Assembly (NCBI GenBank): GCA_031580995.1
Contig: JAVLCC010000007.1
Location: 1 to 64,000, forward strand
Direction: 5' to 3'
Length of the DNA stretch: 64,000 bases
DNA from: CAJXVY01 sp031580995
Lineage (GTDB): Bacteria; Actinomycetota; Actinomycetes; Actinomycetales; Microbacteriaceae
This document shows, in pieces, positions 25,145-34,355 of this stretch; the first letter of the stretch is position 1, and each line of letters begins with the position of its first letter. The position numbers and the translations under genes were made by a program. The notes beneath the pieces are model-generated. The model was not told the DNA's origin. It saw only the letters and a program-made list of their open reading frames with translations, and did not search any database.

Positions 25145-27366
25145 CAGAGTTTACCCGTGGCGAATATTGAAAGCTCTGGATAGCTCTGGATTCCAATCAT
25201 TCCGCTTTCATCTGTTCTCAAAACCCGACTACCGATTGACTTTAGTTGAGCAATAAGTTGGGGGTCTGGGTGACCATAGTTATTTTCACCAACTGAGATT
25301 ATTGAAATTTCAGGATTTATCAGCTTGTGAAAACCAATACTCTGATCGGCACTTCCATGATGGCTGATTTTTAACACCAAAGGCTTTTGCTCACTGATTC
25401 TGCCCTGCGCCCCTTGGTTCATTATCCGCTGTTGAGCTGATTGGCCTATGTCTCCAAGTGCTAAGACTTGCAGTTCAGGAAGGCTCAAGAGCAGCACAAT
25501 TGAAGCATCGTTGGCATTCTCGGCTTCTGAAGCATTCGCACTTGGAGAGAGTATTTCCCAAAACCCTCCTCCGAAATCAGCGGTCATTCCTCGATATCCA
25601 ACATCCAGAGTTGTTGCTCTTGTGCTAAAAAATCTCTGCACCACATCAACCGCCTCACGTGTGTCGTTAAATCCAGAGATGAGAACTTTTTCAACCTGAA
25701 CATCCCCAAGCCCAGTAATACCTCCCACGTGGTCATAATCAAAATGGGTGAGCACCAATAAATCCAATTTTTTGATTTGATTATCACTAAGACATCGACT
25801 GACTAGTTGTGGGTCTCGACCGACATCAATGAGCATTGTTTGGTCTTGAGATGAGATCAAAAGAGCATCTCCCTGTCCCACGTCACAATTGACTATTTCA
25901 GGCTGTTGATTTCTAAACTGCTCAACCCTGATTTGCTTATCTAAAAATCCAATTGCTGAGCCGGCAATCAAAATTGAACTTATGGCTAATCCGAAGGCTC
26001 TGTATTTTTCGGATAAAACTGTTGCGGTGATTGCCAAAGCCATCAAAACCGCAAGCGATAATCCAATGAAATCGTTTGGCCAAGGAAGCGTCGCCTGCGG
26101 CAATTCTCCAAGTCGATTGGCGACCAAGGCTATCCACCATGTCCCTAAACTGGCAACGAAACTAAGAAGTGAACTGATTGCTGGGAAAAATGGTGATAGG
26201 AATACCGCAGTGATTCCCAAGACCGTAACCGGTGCGACCATCGGTTCTGCCAAGATGTTCGCCAAAACCCCAAACACAGGGAGTTCAGGTTGGAGCATCA
26301 ACATAACTGGTATGCAATAAAGCTGAGCAGAAAAACTAACGGCTAATCCGACGGCCAATGGTTTTGGAATCTTTGAAAGGCGTTCATAGATAGCGGGAGC
26401 CAAAACCAAAATGCCAATAGTTGAAAAAACACTGAGCGCGAAGGCAAAATCAATGGCCAACCAGGGGTCAAAACACAAAAGTATTACCATCGATAAAGCC
26501 AGTGCACGCATCGGAGAAACCCCTCTGCCAAGCCACATAGCCGCTATAACCATTGCAGCCATGAAACCCGCTCGCAAAACACTGGGGTCAAAGCCAACAA
26601 CTAACACATAGATAAGCAGTGAAAGCAAGGCTGCTATAAATCTTTGTCTTCTGCTAACACCAAGCAAGCCAAGGCCAAAATAGACACTCGCAAGGACTAT
26701 TGCGCAATTGGCTCCGCTTACAGCAACTAGGTGGGTCAGGGCCACCTTGCGCATATTTTCACTGGTTGCATCTGATAAAAGCGTTCTCTCTCCCACAGCC
26801 AAACCGGCAACTAAACCTTTGCTGTCTGGGGTCACTCCAGCAACTGATCTCAAAAAACTTTCTCTGATCTCGCCAATTGTTTTTTGTAAAAACCAAGGAT
26901 TTTCAATCAAAACAGGATCTGCCACGGAAGTTGCAATGAAACTACCTCTACCAACTCTCCAGTTTGGCTCCAAAGCCAATGTCGCAGCGTATGTTTCTCC
27001 CCATCTGAAATCGCCCTCTTCGCCAATAATCGAACCCAGAGTTGGTTCGAAGTTCTCACCGGAGAACTCAATCCAAGTTCTAAACCCTTCGCCGAATGGT
27101 GAGCTGTCGCTTTGTACCTTGAACTCACCCTCAATTGTGAGCTGATTTTCAATCATTGAGGTTTCAGCCGTTGAAGCCTCACTCCAAATCTGCAAAAAAG
27201 ACATAGACAAAGAAATCAAGACAACCGAAGTTGCAAACTTAACTAACCTTTTTTCTTGTTTCCAAACAAGTGCTATCACCGCGACACTTGCCAAGACGCC
27301 AATCACAGGGGATAACAGCAACTCTCCGAGCCTGGCAAGCCAAAGGCCAGCGGCAAGAGCAATCAA
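25144..27366 (-). CDS. comEC: ComEC/Rec2 DNA-uptake channel
   Basis: Inner-membrane channel for transformation. 740 residues in three parts: an N-terminal segment (about 1-180) with two or three helices and an OB-like region; the competence membrane domain (about 190-470) with GLAVGERTLLSDATSENMRKVALTHLVAVSGAN; and a C-terminal metallo-beta-lactamase-like nuclease domain with CDVGQGD and THFDYDHVGG near residue 540. All parts look intact, so natural competence is possible. The start is TTG at 27366, overlapping the comEA stop as TTGA. Confidence 0.93.
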   Translation of the reverse strand: MIALAAGLWLARLGELLLSPVIGVLASVAVIALVWKQEKRLVKFATSVVLISLSMSFLQIWSEASTAETSMIENQLTIEGEFKVQSDSSPFGEGFRTWIEFSGENFEPTLGSIIGEEGDFRWGETYAATLALEPNWRVGRGSFIATSVADPVLIENPWFLQKTIGEIRESFLRSVAGVTPDSKGLVAGLAVGERTLLSDATSENMRKVALTHLVAVSGANCAIVLASVYFGLGLLGVSRRQRFIAALLSLLIYVLVVGFDPSVLRAGFMAAMVIAAMWLGRGVSPMRALALSMVILLCFDPWLAIDFAFALSVFSTIGILVLAPAIYERLSKIPKPLAVGLAVSFSAQLYCIPVMLMLQPELPVFGVLANILAEPMVAPVTVLGITAVFLSPFFPAISSLLSFVASLGTWWIALVANRLGELPQATLPWPNDFIGLSLAVLMALAITATVLSEKYRAFGLAISSILIAGSAIGFLDKQIRVEQFRNQQPEIVNCDVGQGDALLISSQDQTMLIDVGRDPQLVSRCLSDNQIKKLDLLVLTHFDYDHVGGITGLGDVQVEKVLISGFNDTREAVDVVQRFFSTRATTLDVGYRGMTADFGGGFWEILSPSANASEAENANDASIVLLLSLPELQVLALGDIGQSAQQRIMNQGAQGRISEQKPLVLKISHHGSADQSIGFHKLINPEISIISVGENNYGHPDPQLIAQLKSIGSRVLRTDESGMIGIQSYPELSIFATGKL

Positions 27367-27923
27367 AGTCGAACCTGGTCTTTTATGTTCGCAAGCATCT
27401 TTGGCCCAATGCCACTGATTTCAGTCAGCTGCTCGATAGATCTGAAGGGACCATTTGCCTCTCGATAATCGATAATTTTATTTGCAATAGACGGACCCAC
27501 CCCAGGTAGTTGTTCCAATTCATCAGCACCTGAATCGTTTATGCTGATTTTGGAATCCATTTCCTGCTGATAAAGCACACCGCTTTTGACAATGATTTGC
27601 TCACCATCAATCAGTATTCTCGCAAGGTTGATGCTTGCAGCACTTGCATTCTCGCTCACCCCACCCGCCATCTCCACAGCATCACTGACTCGACTACCAA
27701 TGGGTAATTGATAAAGTCCAGGATTGATTACCTCTCCAACGAGATGAATGCTGATTTTTGAATTAGATATCGACTCAGAATCGGAGGCCTCAAAACTAAC
27801 CTGCTCGGCTTCGGCTCTTGGCCAGATAAGCCAAATAAGCAAAAACGCCAAAATAGCGATGATGGCAATCGTGAGCTTGCTAGTTGAGGCTAGTTTTTCC
27901 TTTATCCAATCAAGGATTTCCAT
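27363..27923 (-). CDS. comEA: ComEA-type helix-hairpin-helix DNA-binding protein
   Basis: Membrane-anchored DNA receptor of the competence machinery. 186 residues: one N-terminal membrane helix (about 17-34), a SLBB-like domain (about 52-110, HLVGEVINPGLYQLPIGSRV), and a C-terminal double helix-hairpin-helix (LEQLPGVGPSIANKIIDYRE and TEISGIGPKMLANI). No Shine-Dalgarno precedes ATG 27923; TAGTTT lies 7 bases upstream. First gene of comEA-comEC-holA. Confidence 0.92.
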   Translation of the reverse strand: MEILDWIKEKLASTSKLTIAIIAILAFLLIWLIWPRAEAEQVSFEASDSESISNSKISIHLVGEVINPGLYQLPIGSRVSDAVEMAGGVSENASAASINLARILIDGEQIIVKSGVLYQQEMDSKISINDSGADELEQLPGVGPSIANKIIDYREANGPFRSIEQLTEISGIGPKMLANIKDQVRL

Positions 27924-27930
27924 GCTTGGA

Positions 27931-27936
27931 AAACTA
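27931..27936 (-). promoter_or_regulatory. -10-like element TAGTTT for comEA
   Basis: TAGTTT lies 7 bases before the comEA ATG, and no Shine-Dalgarno is present, so the transcript would be leaderless or nearly so. The hexamer is the same as the one proposed for leuL. No clear -35. Confidence 0.35.
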
Positions 27937-27985
27937 GATGCTTTCTGGTCCTAAATATTTGTTTTAGTTCAGGTTGTGGAAAGAC

Positions 27986-30451
27986 CTAGCCTTTTACTGC
28001 AATGTTTATAAGCTTTGGAGCTTTCACGATGATTTTCACTACCTCGCCATCCCCAATAGCCCGCTTCACGTTCTCACTATCGGTGGCCAGCTTCTCAAGT
28101 TCCTGCTCAGTCACATCAACTGAGACCTCGAACTTGTCTCTTAGTTTTCCGTTCACCTGCGCAACGGCAACCACGGTTTCTTGAACCAGCAGGTGCTCCT
28201 CCACTGGCCTAAAACCAGCCAAGGACACCGGGGTTTCATGACCAAGCAGATGCCACATGTCCTCAGCTACATAGGGTGCAAACAGACTTAGCCCCTTAGC
28301 AAGCTCCTCGGCGCCCTCTCTCACTGCAGGATTAGAGGCCCCACTTCCGGAATCAATGGCCTTTCTTAGTGCATTCACCAATTCCATTGTTTTAGCAACC
28401 GCCACATTGAACTTGAAGTTTTCAATATTGGTTTCTAGTTCACTGAGAAAACTGTGAGTTTGAACCCTCACCTGTTTATCGGGATCTCCTGAAGTTTCTG
28501 TCTCAGAAACATCCTTAGCAACCCTCCAAGCTCTCGCCAGGAATTTGGCCGAGGCCTGCGGGGAGACATCTTTCCAATCAATGTCATCCTCTGGTGGTCC
28601 AGCGAAACTCATAACCAGCCTGATTGCATCAACACCGTGCTGCTCCAGTTGATCACCTAATTTCACAAGGTTTCCCCTGGATTTACTCATAGCTGAACCA
28701 TCCATCAAAACCATTCCCTGGTTAAGTAACCGAGTGAATGGCTCCTCAAAATCAACCATTCCCATGTCAAATAACACCTTGGTGAAAAATCTCGCATACA
28801 GCAGGTGCAAAATGGCGTGGGTTACACCACCCACGTACTGATCAACCGCGCCCCACTGTTTGACACCTTCTGGGTCAAAGGCGAATTCTTCGCTGTTGGG
28901 TGAGAAAAATCTCAAGAAATACCAGCTCGAATCCACAAAGGTGTCCATTGTGTCGGTGTCACGTTTGGCTGCACCGCCACAACTTGGGCAATCAACATTC
29001 ACCCAGTCTTCTGCACCACCCAGAGGAGATGTCCCCTTTGGTGAGAGGTCTAAACCCTTGCTGTCTGGGAGTTCAACTGGCAACTGATCTTGCTGAACTG
29101 GTACTTCCCCACACTTTTCACAGTGAATGATTGGAATTGGGGTTCCCCAGTAACGCTGCCTTGAAATTAACCAATCACGCAACCTAAAGGTCTTTGTTTT
29201 CTCACCCGTTCCGCGCTGTTCTAAAATCTCAATCGCTTTGGCTATTGCTTTGTCTTTATTCAAGCCATCCAAAGGACCGGAGTTGACCAGCTTTCCATCC
29301 CCTGCGGTTGCAATCTTTGAAATTTCCGGGTCTTCATCGCCTGTGTCGACAACGGTTCTGATTGGCAAATCGAACTTCACCGCAAATTCCATGTCTCGTT
29401 CGTCGTGAGCGGGAACGGCCATGATTGCACCCGTTCCATAATCCGCCAGCACGTAATCACTTGCCCACATAGGCAAACGCTCACCGTTGAGTGGGTTTAT
29501 CGCATAGCGCCCCAGGAAAACTCCAGTTTTCTCTCGGTCGGTTGAAAGCCTGTCGATGTCGCTGGTCTTTTTGACGGTATCGACATACTCAGCAAAATCT
29601 TTCTTTGTTTGCTCATCGGCCTCTTCGACTAACTCAGTAGCTAATTCACTATCAGCAGCCACCACCATGAATGTTGCTCCATACAAAGTGTCGGGCCTAG
29701 TTGTGAAAACCTCAATCGATTCCTCGCGGTTTTCAACTACGAATTTGACTGATGCTCCATAGCTTCGACCAATCCAGTTGCGCTGCATGGATAGAACCTT
29801 TGAAGGCCAATTTCCCTCCAGGGTGTCAAGGTCATCAAGCAATCTGTCGGCGTAATCGGTGACTTTGAAATACCACTGAGTCAGGGCCTTTTTGGTTACC
29901 TCGGTGTCGCATCTTTCACACAACCCAGCAACCACCTGCTCATTGGCCAGAACTGTCTGACAAGAGGGGCACCAGTTCACGTTTGAGTTTTTGCGATAGG
30001 CAAGACCTTTTTTATAAAACTCTAAAAACAACCACTGGTTCCAACGGTAATAAATCGGATCACAGGTGCGCAAAACCCTGTTCCAGTCAAAACTGCAGGC
30101 ATAATTTTCCATCGATTTTTTCTGCTGATCGATGTTGTCATAGGTCCACTGACGAGGGTCTAGACCTCTTTTGATGGCTGCGTTTTCTGCTGGCAGCCCA
30201 AAGGCATCCCAACCAATTGGATGCAAAACATTAAATCCTCTTTGAACCCAGTATCTCGAAACCACATCACCCAGCGCATAAGCCTCGGCGTGACCCATGT
30301 GCAAATCTCCACTTGGATAGGGAAACATGTCTAAGACGTACTTCTTAGGACGCGGGTCATCCTCTCTGCCACTATCAAAGGGGTTCTCCCTTTGCCAATA
30401 GGGCAACCACTTCGCCTGTATTTCTTGAAAATCGTAATCTGATTCGGTCAA
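27986..30451 (-). CDS. leuS: Leucyl-tRNA synthetase
   Basis: Class I synthetase, 821 residues. The HIGH motif is HMGH at 51-54, an editing CP1 domain lies in the middle (TTRPDTLYGATFMVVAADS), and zinc cysteine clusters CPSC/CERC and CEKC/CPSC are present. The second signature reads AMSKS instead of KMSKS: the first lysine is alanine, the second is kept. The start is TTG 30451 with GAGG 5 bases upstream. Lies about 60 bp upstream of comEA and 29 bp downstream of pabB. Confidence 0.96.
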   Translation of the reverse strand: MTESDYDFQEIQAKWLPYWQRENPFDSGREDDPRPKKYVLDMFPYPSGDLHMGHAEAYALGDVVSRYWVQRGFNVLHPIGWDAFGLPAENAAIKRGLDPRQWTYDNIDQQKKSMENYACSFDWNRVLRTCDPIYYRWNQWLFLEFYKKGLAYRKNSNVNWCPSCQTVLANEQVVAGLCERCDTEVTKKALTQWYFKVTDYADRLLDDLDTLEGNWPSKVLSMQRNWIGRSYGASVKFVVENREESIEVFTTRPDTLYGATFMVVAADSELATELVEEADEQTKKDFAEYVDTVKKTSDIDRLSTDREKTGVFLGRYAINPLNGERLPMWASDYVLADYGTGAIMAVPAHDERDMEFAVKFDLPIRTVVDTGDEDPEISKIATAGDGKLVNSGPLDGLNKDKAIAKAIEILEQRGTGEKTKTFRLRDWLISRQRYWGTPIPIIHCEKCGEVPVQQDQLPVELPDSKGLDLSPKGTSPLGGAEDWVNVDCPSCGGAAKRDTDTMDTFVDSSWYFLRFFSPNSEEFAFDPEGVKQWGAVDQYVGGVTHAILHLLYARFFTKVLFDMGMVDFEEPFTRLLNQGMVLMDGSAMSKSRGNLVKLGDQLEQHGVDAIRLVMSFAGPPEDDIDWKDVSPQASAKFLARAWRVAKDVSETETSGDPDKQVRVQTHSFLSELETNIENFKFNVAVAKTMELVNALRKAIDSGSGASNPAVREGAEELAKGLSLFAPYVAEDMWHLLGHETPVSLAGFRPVEEHLLVQETVVAVAQVNGKLRDKFEVSVDVTEQELEKLATDSENVKRAIGDGEVVKIIVKAPKLINIAVKG

Positions 30452-30480
30452 TCTAACCTCTGCCGTTCAACCTCTAAAGG

Positions 30481-31770
30481 TTACCAACTTACTTCGCCCT
30501 GAATTGTCTCAACCAGCGCTTTTGCCTTCAATTGCATCTCTTGATATTCAGCCTCGGGTTCACTCCCCCAGGTAATACCGCCGCCAACTCCGATTGAACA
30601 TTCATCATTTTCAATCAAAATGCTTCTAATGGTCATCGCCAACTCGCTATCGCCATTATTGGCAATCCAGCCAAAAGCACCCGAATAAAAACCTCTGGGT
30701 GCTTTTTCTACTCCTGCTAAAAAACTCACCGCAGAGTGCTTTGGTGCTCCAGTCATCGAACCTGCCGGGAAAAGGCACTGGATAGCCTCCAATACTGAAA
30801 ACTTGCTCGCAAGCTTGGCTGTAACTGTCGAAACTAATTGATGAACGCTACTGAAGCTTTTTAGTTCAAATAATTTCTCAGTTACCACCGAGTCAATTTC
30901 TGAAACCTTACTGAAATCATTTCTGACCAAATCCACAATCATCAGATTTTCAGCTTGTTCTTTATCGTTATTCAAAAGCGCATCACTGATTTGCTTGTCC
31001 TCTAATTGGTCTTTAGATCTGGGTCTGGTTCCCTTGATGGGTGAGGATTTCAAAACACCCGCCGAGGATGAAAAGAACAATTCTGGGGATATCGAGATTA
31101 GTTGCATATCCCCGAAATTAATAAACGATGCAAAGGGCGCAGGGTGGTTTTTCTTTAATTTATAAAAAACAAGTTTTGGATCAGAATCTAATTTCCCTCT
31201 CAACTGAGTTGTCAAACAGAGTTGATAACTCTCCCCCAGCTCAATTTGATTTTTGCAATCCTCAACTGCTTGCAAGTAATCCTTCTTTGAAAAGCGGGAA
31301 CTTAGTTCAGAACTAATCTCTCCATTCATGGTGAGTGATTCCCCGCCTGTTAGGGCAATTCTTAGAAACACAGAATGCTTCCAGTTATCAAATTCTTCTT
31401 GGTTTGAAAAATCACCAATCAGCCAGCAAGCTCTTTCTTGATGGCCAAAAACCATTGCTCGATCAACTCTGATTCCTCGAGACACTCCACCTGCCCCGAT
31501 GCCCATGTGAGCAAGCCCCATCTCATAATTGAGTGCTACCACCACACCTGGCCTGAATCCGAACGGAAGATCTTGCAGGTCTTCAGAAGGCTTCAAATCA
31601 AGCTCTTCAAAAGATGCAAATTCGAAAGATTCGCCCGATCCAATAACTGAATAAGGTTGAGGATTTTCAGAGCGATCAAAATAAAAGCTATTGGGTAAAG
31701 AAGCGTAGAGAGATAAGTAAACATCGTCTGGGTTGTACCACCAGTTTGTTAACTTCTCTTTAAAAAGCAT
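30481..31770 (-). CDS. pabB: Aminodeoxychorismate synthase component I
   Basis: Chorismate-binding enzyme that makes 4-amino-4-deoxychorismate for folate. 429 residues. Conserved blocks: PIKGTRPRS, MIVDLVRNDFSKV, FPAGSMTGAPK and IGVGGGITWGSEPEAEYQE. The Lys in PIKGTRP supports PabB over anthranilate synthase TrpE. No glutaminase domain is fused and no pabA lies beside it, so the amidotransferase must come from elsewhere. Divergent from the likely lyase gene pabC with 51 bp between. Confidence 0.9.
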   Translation of the reverse strand: MLFKEKLTNWWYNPDDVYLSLYASLPNSFYFDRSENPQPYSVIGSGESFEFASFEELDLKPSEDLQDLPFGFRPGVVVALNYEMGLAHMGIGAGGVSRGIRVDRAMVFGHQERACWLIGDFSNQEEFDNWKHSVFLRIALTGGESLTMNGEISSELSSRFSKKDYLQAVEDCKNQIELGESYQLCLTTQLRGKLDSDPKLVFYKLKKNHPAPFASFINFGDMQLISISPELFFSSSAGVLKSSPIKGTRPRSKDQLEDKQISDALLNNDKEQAENLMIVDLVRNDFSKVSEIDSVVTEKLFELKSFSSVHQLVSTVTAKLASKFSVLEAIQCLFPAGSMTGAPKHSAVSFLAGVEKAPRGFYSGAFGWIANNGDSELAMTIRSILIENDECSIGVGGGITWGSEPEAEYQEMQLKAKALVETIQGEVSW

Positions 31771-31821
31771 TTTCCCTATCCCTAGCCTCGTAGTCTAGAA
31801 CTAGGAACGGAGGAATCTGCT

Positions 31822-32601
31822 GTGAGTGTGGAGGGTGATTTCCTAGTCTTTGACTCAGGAGAACTTATCAACTTTGTCAAAACAGACAAAACCGCTCTAA
31901 CCGTTGCCGATTCCTGGTTAGTTGATAATGGCCGAGTTAGGTCCCTTGAGAATCACTTTTCAAGGTTTAAAAACTGGGTAAACCAAGAACAAACAATCGA
32001 TGATGAAACCTTTGATTCTTTTTTCGAGGCTGTACGCAATGCAATTCCAAAAACAGGCGAATGGTTCCCAAGAATAGAGTTCAGAAAAAATAGCTCTTTG
32101 GGTCAAAAACTTTTTCTTCGAATCCGAGAGGCACCGACACGCACCGAGTTTTTAGACCTCTGGACCTACCCAGAGCCTGACCCAAGAGAAAAACCACTGG
32201 TAAAGGGTCCGGATCTATCTCTGTGCCAGCAACTAAGGAGAAAAGCAAACCTGCACGGGGCGGATGAAGCGGTGTTACTTGACAAAGAGGGATACATCGC
32301 CGATGGAGCTCTCTCTAGCATTTTGTGGTGGAGAGAAAACACATTATGCGGGCCGGACGATTCAACTGACTGGCTTGAATCAATAACTCGTCAAGAGTTA
32401 TTTGAATTAGCCGATCAGGCTGGATTTGAAACCGTCTCTGAAAATTGCAAACCAACAGACTTGGAAGGACTGGAGGTTTGGAGTGCATCGAGTTTGCAGG
32501 GTGTGCGAGGTGTAAAAAAATGGCCGGGTGTAAATGTTGGAGAGACTAAAAAACTCAAATCATTCAGAAAGCGGCTGCAACTTTTGAGCTCTTCTTTGTG
32601 A
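31822..32601 (+). CDS. pabC: Class IV aminotransferase fold protein, probable aminodeoxychorismate lyase
   Basis: Fold-type IV PLP enzyme, 259 residues, likely converting aminodeoxychorismate to p-aminobenzoate and pyruvate. The C-terminal half has GADEAVLLDKEGYIADGALS and SITRQ, as in the family. Lys128 in LVKGPDL sits 19 residues before the ADEA block, the spacing of the PLP lysine in E. coli PabC. GTG start with GGAGG 8 bases upstream. The divergent pabB partner makes the lyase role more likely than a D-amino-acid or branched-chain aminotransferase. Confidence 0.75.
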   Translation: MSVEGDFLVFDSGELINFVKTDKTALTVADSWLVDNGRVRSLENHFSRFKNWVNQEQTIDDETFDSFFEAVRNAIPKTGEWFPRIEFRKNSSLGQKLFLRIREAPTRTEFLDLWTYPEPDPREKPLVKGPDLSLCQQLRRKANLHGADEAVLLDKEGYIADGALSSILWWRENTLCGPDDSTDWLESITRQELFELADQAGFETVSENCKPTDLEGLEVWSASSLQGVRGVKKWPGVNVGETKKLKSFRKRLQLLSSSL

Positions 32602-32695
32602 TGACACCAGCGAAAACCATGTGTTTTTAGAACAACGCTTTGACTTTCATCCGATAACTAGAATTGGCATACCCAGAAGGTGAGAAAATTTAGAA

Positions 32696-33331
32696 ATGAA
32701 TGAATATGTGGATGCCTTTATAGACGCCGTTCAAGGCGTGCATCCAGGTATTCGAAATCTACTTGCCGGTCTTGCAATCATGCTTGAGACCACCATCCTG
32801 CTTGGCCTTGTTATCCCTGGAGACACTATCGTTTTGGTGGCCTCAACCGGTGTTTTGGATTGGGGAGACTTTGGTTGGCTTCTAATGGCGGTGCTGATCG
32901 GATCTCTGGTTGGTGAATCAATAGGCTACTCAATTGGCTACTGGCTTGGGCCAAAGCTTAGAAACACCAGATTGGGCAAAGCAATTGGCCAAAGCCGGTG
33001 GGACAGGGCAGAGAAGTTCGTTGCTCGGCGAGGCGGGTTTGCTGTTTTTATTTCTAGGTTTTTGCCGGTATTGCATAGCGTTGTCCCAGCAGTTGCCGGG
33101 GCCACCAAGATGCCTTATAAGGTTTTTATCAGCTGGACTTTCGCCGCCTGCGCCATCTGGGCATCACTTTATGTTGGGGTCGGTTTCCTGGCTCGAGAAA
33201 GCTATGAACTGCTAAGTGAAAACTTGAGATTTGGATCACTGATTGCAGTTGGCATACTGCTTGCATCTCTTGGGCTGATCGCAATCGCTAAAAAGCTTTT
33301 AGAAAAATTCAGTAACAGAATGTCAGACTAA
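32696..33331 (+). CDS. DedA-family membrane protein
   Basis: 211 residues with about five membrane segments and the DedA/VTT signature: ETTILLGLVIPGDTIVLVAS, then SIGYWLGPKLR, and FISRFLPVLHSVVPAVAGATKMPYKVF. DedA proteins flip lipid carriers such as undecaprenyl phosphate or phospholipids and affect envelope integrity. The final lysine-rich tail is cytoplasmic. ATG start; no clear Shine-Dalgarno. About 95 bp separate it from pabC, with TTGACT upstream as a possible -35 but no well-spaced -10. SRAP follows after 2 bp. Confidence 0.85.
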   Translation: MNEYVDAFIDAVQGVHPGIRNLLAGLAIMLETTILLGLVIPGDTIVLVASTGVLDWGDFGWLLMAVLIGSLVGESIGYSIGYWLGPKLRNTRLGKAIGQSRWDRAEKFVARRGGFAVFISRFLPVLHSVVPAVAGATKMPYKVFISWTFAACAIWASLYVGVGFLARESYELLSENLRFGSLIAVGILLASLGLIAIAKKLLEKFSNRMSD

Positions 33332-33333
33332 AA

Positions 33334-34002
33334 ATGTGTGGCAGGTTCGTTGTTTCAAAAACCAGTGACCAGCTCAGTGAAGAGCTTTCCATCAAAAACA
33401 ATTTCGAGGGAAACCTGCCAAGTTTCAACTTCGCTCCGACCCAACAAATACCGCTGGTTGTCAATCAAGCCTCACTGGAACTAATAGCCGCATCCTGGGG
33501 CATCATCCCCTCCTGGGCAACTAAACCACCAAGTTCTCCACTTATAAACGCACGAATAGAAACCATTGCTGAAAAACCCAGCTTCAAAGCTTCGCTGAAA
33601 TCCCGAAGAGGTTTAGTTCCTGCCAGTGGTTATTTTGAATGGGTGACTGAAGGCTCTGCTAAAACTCCGTTTTTTATTCACGCAGATAAATTGTTGTTAT
33701 TTGCAGCTGTTTTCGAACCTCCTAATTCTCTTAGCAATCAATACAGCGTGAGCATCGTCACCAAAAGCGCCGCTAAAGAAATTGAACAGATTCATGACCG
33801 GAACCCTGTAATGGTTGAAGATATTGATTCCTGGCTGAATTCAGAGAAAGACTCGGATCAGTTACTAACTGAAATAGCTGGCCAGTCTGATGAAATTGCC
33901 AAATCACTGAGTTTTTATGAGGTCAACAAAGCCGTTGGTTCAGTTAGAAATAACCACCCGGGGTTAATAAACCCAGAATCGGAACAAAAGCTATTCGATT
34001 AG
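33334..34002 (+). CDS. SRAP-domain protein (HMCES/YedK family)
   Basis: Forms a covalent thiazolidine cross-link with abasic sites in single-stranded DNA to protect them. 222 residues. Catalytic Cys2 directly follows the initiator (MCGRF), and the other active-site residues are visible: Asn72 (INARIET), Glu102 (GYFEW) and His154 (IHDRNPV). All are intact. It is co-oriented with DedA (2 bp gap) and lies just before the SOS-box-controlled DUF6504-dnaE2 pair, so it sits in a DNA-damage neighbourhood. Confidence 0.92.
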   Translation: MCGRFVVSKTSDQLSEELSIKNNFEGNLPSFNFAPTQQIPLVVNQASLELIAASWGIIPSWATKPPSSPLINARIETIAEKPSFKASLKSRRGLVPASGYFEWVTEGSAKTPFFIHADKLLLFAAVFEPPNSLSNQYSVSIVTKSAAKEIEQIHDRNPVMVEDIDSWLNSEKDSDQLLTEIAGQSDEIAKSLSFYEVNKAVGSVRNNHPGLINPESEQKLFD

Positions 34003-34035
34003 CACTTCACAATGTCCCAATAATCTCTTAGACTT

Positions 34036-34059
34036 TTATTCGAACAAATGTTCGAATAA
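34036..34059. promoter_or_regulatory. LexA-binding SOS box
   Basis: TCGAAC-AAAT-GTTCGA is a perfect match to the actinobacterial/Gram-positive SOS consensus, and the symmetry extends to 10-bp arms (TTATTCGAAC / GTTCGAATAA). It lies 11 bp before the TTG start of the DUF6504 gene and just after a TAGACT (-10-like), a repressing position. Confidence 0.93.
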
Positions 34060-34070
34060 GGGGAAATTAG

Positions 34071-34355
34071 TTGATTCAAGTAGATGAGCTTATTGCCGTT
34101 GTGACAAACCATGACGGTCAGCCGGTCAGCTTTGACTGGCGAGGCTCTCACTACCTCGCAACAGGCGTTCCGGTTCGTTGGTATGCAAGAAAAAGTTGGT
34201 GGAGGGAGGTTGACCAAGCCCCAAAGGGATCTTCTGCTGAAGCAATAGAAGTTGAGATGTGGAGAGTCAGGGCCCAGTGCGATGCTGACAGTGGGGTCTT
34301 TGAATTAATACACAGTAACCCCAGTGATGAATGGAAGTTGGTGCGAGTTATCTAG
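34071..34355 (+). CDS. DUF6504-like small protein, SOS-regulated
   Basis: 94 residues, soluble, tryptophan-rich (GVPVRWYARKSWWREVD), ending in the pattern WRVRAQ...GVFELIHS...WKLVRVI. I recognise it as the small DUF6504-type protein that accompanies error-prone polymerase genes in actinobacteria; its function is unknown. TTG start at 34071 with AGGGG 7-8 bases upstream. An SOS box lies immediately upstream. Its stop overlaps the dnaE2 GTG start by one base (TAGTG), so the two are co-translated. Confidence 0.75.
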   Translation: MIQVDELIAVVTNHDGQPVSFDWRGSHYLATGVPVRWYARKSWWREVDQAPKGSSAEAIEVEMWRVRAQCDADSGVFELIHSNPSDEWKLVRVI

